NCBI RefSeq assembly: GCF_026167665.1
Contig: NZ_CP098740.1
Coordinates: forward strand, 3,534,001-3,598,000
Length of the DNA stretch: 64,000 bases
Direction of reading: 5' to 3'
Origin: Streptomyces drozdowiczii
Lineage (GTDB): Bacteria; Actinomycetota; Actinomycetes; Streptomycetales; Streptomycetaceae
In this document: positions 58,285-64,000 of the stretch, in pieces
Layout of the letters: the number at the start of each line of letters is the position of its first letter
How positions within the stretch are numbered: the first letter of the stretch is position 1
Notes under the pieces: model-generated
What the model saw: only the letters and a program-made list of their open reading frames with translations
What the model was told of the DNA's origin: nothing
Databases searched by the model: none
Translations under genes and position numbers: made by a program

Positions 58285-58959
58285 ATGCCTGCCCCCGCAC
58301 CCGCACCCGTGACCCCGCCCGCGAAGCGCCCCCCGGCCGCCGAGCGCGTCTACACGCACGTCAAGGACGCCGTCCTGGACCGCCGCTACGAGGGCGGCAC
58401 CCTCCTCACCGAGGGCGGCCTCGCCGAGGCCGTGGGGGTCTCGCGCACGCCGGTGCGCGAGGCGCTGCTGCGCCTGGAGGTCGAGGGGCTGATCAAGCTC
58501 TACCCGAAGAAGGGCGCCCTGGTGCTCGCCGTCTCCGCCCAGGAGATCGCGGACGTGGTGGAGACCCGGCTGCTGGTCGAGGAGTTCGCCGCCCGCAAGG
58601 CGGTGCCCGCATCCCCGCAGCTGATCAGCCGGCTGGAAGCGCTCCTGGAGGAGCAGCGGCACTACTCCGACGCCGGCGACCTGGCCACCGTCTCCGTGAA
58701 GGACCGCTGCTTCCACGCCGAGATCGTCCGCCACGCGGGCAACGAGATCCTGTCCCGCCTCTACGACCAGCTGCGCGACCGCCAGCTGCGGATGGGCGTC
58801 GCCGTCATGGAAGCCCACCCGGACAGGATCGCCGCCAACATCACGGAGCACGGCGAGCTGCTGGAGGCGATCAGGTCCGGTGACGCGGAGGGCGCCGCGC
58901 AGGTCGTGCGCCGCCACGTCGGCCGGGTCAAGGTGCTGGTCCGGGGTGAGGACCGGTGA
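58285..58959 (+). CDS. GntR-family regulator (FCD domain)
   Basis: 224 aa. Winged-helix N-terminus (AERVYTHVKDAVLDRRYEGG, EGGLAEAVGVSRTPVREALLRLEVEGLI) and an FCD effector domain (~95-215; VVETRLLVEEFAARKA, FHAEIVRHAGNEIL) whose His/Asp residues bind a metal and carboxylate ligand. TATGCT at 58273-58278 lies about 7 bp before the ATG, so the mRNA may be leaderless. It shares a 4-bp overlap with an MFS gene and probably regulates it. Confidence 0.88.
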   Translation: MPAPAPAPVTPPAKRPPAAERVYTHVKDAVLDRRYEGGTLLTEGGLAEAVGVSRTPVREALLRLEVEGLIKLYPKKGALVLAVSAQEIADVVETRLLVEEFAARKAVPASPQLISRLEALLEEQRHYSDAGDLATVSVKDRCFHAEIVRHAGNEILSRLYDQLRDRQLRMGVAVMEAHPDRIAANITEHGELLEAIRSGDAEGAAQVVRRHVGRVKVLVRGEDR

Positions 58960-60266
58960 GTTCCGCCGCCGCGCCCACCCTGCCCCTGCCCGGTGACCCG
59001 CCCGGCGGCCGGCGTGCCGTCAGGATCTGGGGCATCGGCGTCGCCGTCTACTTCGTCGCCATCATCTTCCGGACCAGCCTCGGCGTCGCCGGACTCGACG
59101 CCGCCGACCGGTTCGACGTCAACGCCTCGGCGCTCTCCACCTTCTCCATCCTCCAACTGCTCGTGTACGCGGGCATGCAGATACCCGTCGGCCTGATGGT
59201 CGACCGGCTCGGCACCAAGCGCGTCCTGACCCTCGGGGCCGTCCTGTTCACCCTCGGCCAGCTCGGCTTCGCGCTCTCCCCCTCGTACGGCACCGCGCTC
59301 GCCTCCCGCGCGCTGCTGGGCTGCGGCGACGCGATGACGTTCATCAGCGTGCTCCGGCTGGGGACGCGCTGGTTCCCGGCCCGGCGGGGACCGCTGATCG
59401 GCCAGGTCGCCGCCCTCTTCGGGATGGCGGGCAACCTGATCTCCACGCTGGTCATCGCCCGCGCCCTGCACGGCCTCGGCTGGACGACCACCTTCGTCGG
59501 CAGCTCGCTGGCCGGGGTCGTGGTGCTGGTGCTGCTCCTGCTCTTCCTCAAGGACCACCCCGAGGGCTACGAGCCGCCGCCCGCACAGCACGCCGGCGGG
59601 GCCTACGTGCGCAAGCAGATCGCCGCCTCCTGGCGGGAGCCCGGGACCCGGCTCGGGATGTGGGTGCACTTCACCACGCAGTTCCCGGCGATGGTGTTCC
59701 TGCTGCTGTGGGGCATGCCGTTCCTGGTCGAGGACCAGGGGCTCGGCCGGGGGACCGCCGGTGAGCTGCTGACCCTGGTGGTGCTCTCGAACATGACGCT
59801 GGGGCTCGTCTACGGGCAGGTGATCGCCCGTCACCACGCGGCCCGCGTCCCGCTCGCCCTCGGCACGGTGGGCACGACGGCCGCGCTGTGGGCGGTGACG
59901 ATCTTCCACCCCGGGGACCATGCGCCGATGTGGCTGCTGGTCGTCCTGTGCGTGGTGCTCGGGGCGTGCGGGCCCGCCTCGATGATCGGCTTCGACTTCT
60001 CCCGCCCGGCCAACCCGCCGGAGCGCCAGGGCACCGCGTCCGGCATCGTCAACATGGGCGGCTTCGTCGCCTCGATGACCACGCTGCTCGCGGTCGGCGT
60101 GCTGCTGGACGCGACCGGCGACAACTACCGGGTGGCGTTCTCGTCGGTCTTCGTCCTGGAGGCGCTGGGCGTCGCGCAGATCCTGCGGCTGCGCGCGAGG
60201 GCGGCGCGCCGCGAGCGCGACCACCATGTGATCAGCCGGGTGGAGGCGGTGCACGTACCGGTGTGA
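58956..60266 (+). CDS. MFS transporter
   Basis: 436-aa, about 12 membrane segments. GIGVAVYFVAIIFRTSLGVAG at the first helix, the MFS motif VDRLGTKRVL after helix 2, RALLGCGDAMTF, ARRGPLIGQVAALFG, a hydrophilic central loop (~195-225), and NMGGFVASMTTLLAVGVLLDATG late. GTG start overlaps the GntR stop (GTGA). With an FCD-type regulator the likely substrate is an organic acid, but this is inference. Confidence 0.9.
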   Translation: MSSAAAPTLPLPGDPPGGRRAVRIWGIGVAVYFVAIIFRTSLGVAGLDAADRFDVNASALSTFSILQLLVYAGMQIPVGLMVDRLGTKRVLTLGAVLFTLGQLGFALSPSYGTALASRALLGCGDAMTFISVLRLGTRWFPARRGPLIGQVAALFGMAGNLISTLVIARALHGLGWTTTFVGSSLAGVVVLVLLLLFLKDHPEGYEPPPAQHAGGAYVRKQIAASWREPGTRLGMWVHFTTQFPAMVFLLLWGMPFLVEDQGLGRGTAGELLTLVVLSNMTLGLVYGQVIARHHAARVPLALGTVGTTAALWAVTIFHPGDHAPMWLLVVLCVVLGACGPASMIGFDFSRPANPPERQGTASGIVNMGGFVASMTTLLAVGVLLDATGDNYRVAFSSVFVLEALGVAQILRLRARAARRERDHHVISRVEAVHVPV

Positions 60267-60273
60267 CCCGGGG

Positions 60274-61098
60274 CTACGGGGTGACGGCGAAGTGCTGGAG
60301 GATGGCGTCGGCCAGCTCCTGGTCGCCCTCGGTCTTGATCCGGTCCGCCACCGCGGCGGGCCGCACCCGGCCGCAGGCCAGCCGTACGTACGTCTCCCAG
60401 TCCATCGACAGCGTCGCCGCGGGCCCGAGCGACGGGGCGACGTCCAGCGAACCGCGCCCCTCGGCGTCGACCCGTACGGTGCGCATGAACTCCAGCGGCC
60501 CGTGGACGTCCAGCACCACGGCGGAGTTGGCCGGTGCGCCCGCGCTCTTGGCCACCACCTTCGGCAGCCCCAGCAGCAGGATGTCGCGGGCGACCAGGGC
60601 GCCGGGGGAGTCCAGGTTGCCCGGCCTGCCCAGGGCCGTCCGCAGGTCCTGCTCGTGCACCCAGACGTCGAAGGCGCGCATCCGCAGCGCCGTCTCCAGA
60701 GTCTGCTCGGCGCCCAGCGGCGCCCGCACCATGGTCTCCGGGTCCCGCGTCTCGTTCCGCAGCTGCCGGGAGCGGCGGATGATCGTGTACTCCAGCTCGG
60801 AGGTCATCTCCGGCGCGGTGTGGTGGCGCCTGACGTCGACCTGCATCTCCATGTACCGGGCGAACTCGCTCTGGACGTGGAACAGGTCGCGCGGAAGGGT
60901 GTGGATCGGGCGCGGGTCGCCGAGCTGTTCGCACTCCATGCCGATGATGTGCGACACGATGTCGCGCACGGACCAGTTGGGGCAGGGCGTGCGGCCGTTC
61001 CACTCCCCCTCGGCGAGCGGGCTCACCAGCTCGGCTATGGACTCGATGGAGTGGGTCCAGGCATCGGCGTAGGTCTGGAGGCTGGGATGGACGGTCAC
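60274..61098 (-). CDS. Maleylpyruvate isomerase-family mycothiol-dependent enzyme
   Basis: 274 aa, DinB/MDMPI fold. The N-terminal mycothiol/metal domain has CPNWSVRDIVSHIIGMECE with the first His, plus FDVWVHEQDLR with the metal-binding His of the third helix. A C-terminal SCP2-like domain follows (~175-274). Most such proteins use mycothiol as cofactor. GTG start. It converges on the MFS gene (8-bp gap). Confidence 0.82.
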   Translation of the reverse strand: MTVHPSLQTYADAWTHSIESIAELVSPLAEGEWNGRTPCPNWSVRDIVSHIIGMECEQLGDPRPIHTLPRDLFHVQSEFARYMEMQVDVRRHHTAPEMTSELEYTIIRRSRQLRNETRDPETMVRAPLGAEQTLETALRMRAFDVWVHEQDLRTALGRPGNLDSPGALVARDILLLGLPKVVAKSAGAPANSAVVLDVHGPLEFMRTVRVDAEGRGSLDVAPSLGPAATLSMDWETYVRLACGRVRPAAVADRIKTEGDQELADAILQHFAVTP

Positions 61099-61277
61099 GG
61101 GACCCCTCGTGCGGTTCTGCGGTGCATGGGCAACTGGGCGCGGACGGTCGGGCTGCTGGCTGCGGGCAGCAATGAGGTTCGGTGGCTAAGTTACGCTGCG
61201 AGCAGGCACCCCGGCAGTGCTTTCGTGTGACGATCGTAGGCCGGTGTTGACGGCTCGAATGCCAGGACGGTGGTAGT

Positions 61278-62070
61278 GTGCGCGCCTCCCTCATCCAGAT
61301 CGCAGTAGACCCGGACGAACCCGCCGGTTCCCGCAGGGAACGCGCCGCCGCACTGGTGGCGTCGCAGCGGGGCGCGGATCTGGTGGTCCTGCCCGAACTG
61401 TGGCCGGTCGGAGCCTTCGCCTATACGGCCTTCGAGGACGAGGCGGAGCCGCTGACGGGCCCCACGCACGAGGTGATGGCCAAGGCCGCCGCCGAGGCCG
61501 GGGTCTGGCTGCACGCCGGCTCCTTCGTGGAACGGGCCGGGGACGGCACCCTCTACAACACCACGCTCGTCTTCTCCCCGAGGGCGAGCGGGCCGCCGCC
61601 TACCGCAAGATCCACCGCTTCGGCTTCGACCAGGGCGAGGCGGTCATGATGGGCGCCGGCGAGGACCTGGTCACCGTCCCCTGCCGGAGACCACGCTCGG
61701 CCTCGCCACCTGCTACGACCTCCGCTTCCCGGAGCTGTTCCGGGGGCTGGTCGACGCCGGCGCCGAGACCCTGGTCGTCGCGGCCGGCTGGCCGGAGCGC
61801 CGCCGCGCCCACTGGACCCTGCTCGCCCGGGCCCGTGCCGTCGAGAACCAGGCGTACGTCCTGGCCGTCGGCTCGGCCGGTACCCACGCGGGCATCCAGC
61901 AGGCCGGGCACTCCCTCGTCGTGGACCCCTGGGGCGAGGTGCTCGCGGAGGCGGGCGCGGACGAGGAGGTGCTGACCGTGGAGCTGGACCCGGCCAAGGT
62001 CGCGGCGACCCGGGAGCAGTTCCCGGCGCTGAAGGACCGGCGGCTCGGAGTGCCCGCGCCGAGGATCTGA
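61278..62070 (+). pseudogene. Carbon-nitrogen hydrolase (nitrilase family) with two frameshifts
   Basis: Three frames together rebuild one 264-aa nitrilase-superfamily protein. The catalytic triad is found in all three parts: Glu in VVLPELWPVG, Lys in YRKIHRFGF and Cys in ATCYDLRFPELF. Breaks lie at C4 runs 61576-61579 (TCTCCCCGAGG) and 61678-61681 (GTCCCCTGCC), each fixed by one extra C. The 793 nt become 795, a whole number of codons. The pattern is that of under-called homopolymers. Likely an amidase of the omega-amidase/Nit group; ends 25 bp before a parS site. Confidence 0.85.
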
Positions 62071-62076
62071 CGTGCG

Positions 62077-62119
62077 AAGGGCCCTCGTCCCACGGTTTCA
62101 CGTGAAACAAGGGGCCCTT
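62077..62119. terminator. Imperfect hairpin with a parS palindrome in its loop
   Basis: AAGGGCCC (62077-62084) and GGGCCCTT (62112-62119) can pair, and between them lies the whole parS site, itself self-complementary. It sits between convergent genes ending at 62070 and 62136. Confidence 0.55.
62095..62108. promoter_or_regulatory. parS partition site 3
   Basis: Perfect GTTTCACGTGAAAC, noncoding, between the convergent nitrilase and LURP-one genes. Confidence 0.9.
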
Positions 62120-62135
62120 GGCGCGGTAGGCGCGG

Positions 62136-62627
62136 TCAGTCGTCGTGGTCCTTCTCCGCGAGCACGATCACGCACACCGCCACCGCGATCAGCAGTGACG
62201 CGTCGGCGTCGTCCCGCACGATGTCGATGCCGTACGTGTCCCGGATGGACAGCCAGCGGCGGGAGATCTGGGCCAGCAGCTCGCCGTCGTAGTCGATCGC
62301 GAACTCGCGGTCCAGGATCTTCCCGCTGACGTCCAGCTCGGTGCCGTCCGCGAGGGTCACGCGGTAGTGGTTGCGGAGCAGCGACAGGTGCTTCTTCTTG
62401 ACCTTGGCGAGCTGTTCGCCGTCCCGCTCGATCAGCATCGTGTCGCGGAGGCTCAGGAGCTTCTGGCGGATCTCCACCAGGATCCGGCCCTGCGCGTCCT
62501 TCAGCTCGAAGGTGTCGCGCACCCGCATGGCCTTGCCGTCGACCAGGAAGACCTTGCGGCCGTCCGCGTCCTCGATCCAGTAGTCGTCACCGATGCCGAA
62601 GATGCGCTCACGCACGAGAAGTCTCAT
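62136..62627 (-). CDS. LURP-one-related (DUF567) protein
   Basis: 163-aa tubby/scramblase-like barrel. Repeating motifs RERIFGIGDDYWIEDADG, RDTFELKDAQGRILVEIRQK and RDTMLIERDGEQLAKV fit the family, as does a C-terminal hydrophobic segment (LLIAVAVCVIVLAEKD). Possibly membrane-associated; function in bacteria unknown. ATG start; divergent from the thioredoxin-NHL gene with a 64-bp gap. Confidence 0.85.
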   Translation of the reverse strand: MRLLVRERIFGIGDDYWIEDADGRKVFLVDGKAMRVRDTFELKDAQGRILVEIRQKLLSLRDTMLIERDGEQLAKVKKKHLSLLRNHYRVTLADGTELDVSGKILDREFAIDYDGELLAQISRRWLSIRDTYGIDIVRDDADASLLIAVAVCVIVLAEKDHDD

Positions 62628-62691
62628 GGCTCACAGGTTCCCCGAGCCACCTGTGGAATGCGGGAACGCCACGGTGTTGTTGACTGGTCCC

Positions 62692-64000
62692 ATGGCAACA
62701 CGAGCGCGCGTCAGGGCCCCCGAACTCATCGGCAAGGGCGGCTGGCTCAATACAGGCGACCGGCAGTACACCCTCGCCGACCTGCGAGGACGCATCGTCA
62801 TCCTCGACTTCTGGACCTTCTGCTGTGTGAACTGCCTGCATGTTCTCGACGAACTGCGCGAGCTGGAGGAGAAGCACCGCGACACCGTCGTGATCATCGG
62901 CGTGCACTCGCCGAAGTTCGTGCACGAGGCGGAGCACCAGGCGGTCGTGGACGCGGTCGAGCGGTACGAGGTCCACCACCCGGTCCTCGACGACCCCGAG
63001 CTGGCCACCTGGAAGCAGTACGCCGTACGCGCCTGGCCCACGCTCGTCGTCATCGACCCCGAGGGCTACGTCGTCGCCCAGCACGCCGGTGAGGGCCATG
63101 CCCACGCCATCGAGAAGCTGGTCGAGGAGCTGGAGGCGGAGCACGCGGCGAAGGGCACCCTGCGACGCGGGGACGGCCCCTACGTGGCACCCGAGCCGGT
63201 CGCCACGCATCTGCGGTTCCCCGGCAAGGCGCTGCTCCTCGCGGACGGCGGCTTCCTGGTCTCCGACACCACCCGGCACCGGCTGGTCGAGCTGGACCCG
63301 GACGGCGAGACCGTCCGCCGGTACTTCGGGACGGGCGAGCGCGGGTTCACGGACGGCGGGCCCGACCAGGTCCGCTTCAGCGAACCGCAGGGGCTCGCCC
63401 TGCTGCCCGACGGGCGGATCGCGGTCGCCGACACCGTCAACCACGCCATCCGCGCCCTCGACCTGGCGACCGGGACCACCACCACCCTCGCCGGCACCGG
63501 CCGCCAGTGGTGGCAGGGGGCGCCCACCAGCGGCCCGGCCCGCGAGGTGGACCTCTCCTCGCCGTGGGACGTCGCCTGGTTCGACGGCCGGCTCTGGATC
63601 GCCATGGCCGGGGTGCACCAGCTGTGGACGTACGACCCCGAGGACGGCACCGTACGGGTCGCCGCCGGGACCACCAACGAGGGCCTGGTCGACGGGCCCG
63701 GCGCGGAGGCGTGGTTCGCCCAGCCGTCCGGGCTCGCGGCGACCGAGGAGCGGCTGTGGGTCGCCGACTCGGAGACGTCCGCGCTGCGCTGGGTCGACCG
63801 CGAGGGCGCCGTGCACACGGCCGTGGGCACCGGCCTCTTCGACTTCGGCCACCGGGACGGCGCCGCCGGGCAGGCCCTGCTCCAGCACCCCCTCGGCGTC
63901 ACCGCCCTGCCCGACGGGTCCGTCGCCGTCTGCGACACCTACAACCACGCCCTGCGCCGGTACGACCCGGCGGGCGACGAGGTCACCACCCTGGCCACGG
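62692..64000 (+). CDS. Thioredoxin-like/NHL-repeat protein (NHLRC2-like; 3' end cut)
   Basis: At least 436 aa, running off the window. An N-terminal thioredoxin-like domain (~1-140) has WTFCCVNCLHVLDEL, a C-x2-C redox pair preceded by an extra Cys, and AYRVAWP-type cis-Pro (AWPTLVVID). NHL beta-propeller repeats follow (FSEPQGLALLPDGRIAVADTVNHAIRALD, then SSPWDVAW, AQPSGLAATEERLWVADS, LLQHPLGVTALPDGSVAVCDTYNHALRRYD, in pieces). No signal peptide, so probably cytoplasmic. Same architecture as animal NHLRC2; role unknown in bacteria. ATG start. Confidence 0.9.
   Translation, partial: MATRARVRAPELIGKGGWLNTGDRQYTLADLRGRIVILDFWTFCCVNCLHVLDELRELEEKHRDTVVIIGVHSPKFVHEAEHQAVVDAVERYEVHHPVLDDPELATWKQYAVRAWPTLVVIDPEGYVVAQHAGEGHAHAIEKLVEELEAEHAAKGTLRRGDGPYVAPEPVATHLRFPGKALLLADGGFLVSDTTRHRLVELDPDGETVRRYFGTGERGFTDGGPDQVRFSEPQGLALLPDGRIAVADTVNHAIRALDLATGTTTTLAGTGRQWWQGAPTSGPAREVDLSSPWDVAWFDGRLWIAMAGVHQLWTYDPEDGTVRVAAGTTNEGLVDGPGAEAWFAQPSGLAATEERLWVADSETSALRWVDREGAVHTAVGTGLFDFGHRDGAAGQALLQHPLGVTALPDGSVAVCDTYNHALRRYDPAGDEVTTLAT

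Noticed and set aside
1..64000. CRISPR arrays, prophage or insertion sequences
   Set aside because: No regularly spaced repeats of suitable size, and no transposase, integrase or phage structural proteins were found. The tandem repeats seen are all short and in coding or intergenic DNA.

Overview
The window is chromosomal DNA of a Streptomyces-type actinomycete. The support is very high G+C with G/C-biased third codon positions, frequent GTG starts, GTGA/ATGA stop-start overlaps, mycothiol- and F420-type enzymes, a bacterial proteasome activator, and three perfect copies of the Streptomyces parS partition site (GTTTCACGTGAAAC). Streptomyces parS sites cluster around the replication origin, so the window probably lies in the chromosome core near oriC. 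No phage, insertion sequence, CRISPR array or rRNA was seen.

Layout. 1-7.5 kb (minus): the cell-wall and phospho-signalling operon fhaA-fhaB-pstP-ftsW-pbpA-pknB; pknB runs off the left edge. 7.8-8.0 kb: tRNA-Leu(CAG), its terminator and a parS site. 8.0-12.8 kb: a MarR regulator divergent from a membrane permease, then DUF2252, J-domain and rhodanese proteins. 12.9-21.8 kb: phenylacetate catabolism, paaABCDE (minus), a separate DUF5819-HTTM-TrmH operon, then paaN and a divergent TetR regulator. 21.9-26.1 kb: an Lrp/AsnC regulator divergent from a first branched-chain 2-oxoacid dehydrogenase operon (bkdABC). 26.2-30.9 kb: molybdenum-cofactor genes (mobA-like, moeA), a K+ channel whose start lies inside a parS site, and a quinone oxidoreductase. 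31-36.5 kb: bpa, an FtsX-type ABC exporter with a PadR regulator, and a small cell-surface protein. 36.6-40.3 kb: two divergent Ser/Thr kinases. 40.3-46.4 kb: a phosphotransferase, a PPOX protein, a DevR-like response regulator and a second bkdABC operon. 46.5-64 kb: lipoproteins, three TetR/GntR regulators with divergent or adjacent targets, a SpoIIE-type phosphatase, a second-type enolase with a MarR regulator and a large palindromic operator region, a D,D-carboxypeptidase, an MFS transporter, a nitrilase-family gene, a third parS, a LURP-one protein, and a thioredoxin-NHL protein that runs off the right edge.

How the genes fit together. Two themes dominate. One is Ser/Thr phosphorylation control of wall growth: three PASTA-type or PknB-like kinases, one PP2C, two FHA proteins, and the elongation/division proteins FtsW and PbpA. 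The other is acyl-CoA supply: phenylacetyl-CoA breakdown beside two branched-chain oxoacid dehydrogenases. The same 16-bp operator sits before paaA and paaN, and a 14/16 match sits before the first bkd operon, which suggests shared control.

Caution on sequence quality. Five genes (fhaA, probably moeA, a small wall protein, the second bkdC and the nitrilase gene) are each broken by apparent loss of a single base in a C/G run, six events in all. The nitrilase gene has two. Every event is a loss and lies in or beside a run of at least four C or G, and restoring the bases gives full family-length proteins. These look like systematic homopolymer under-calls, not real pseudogenes.
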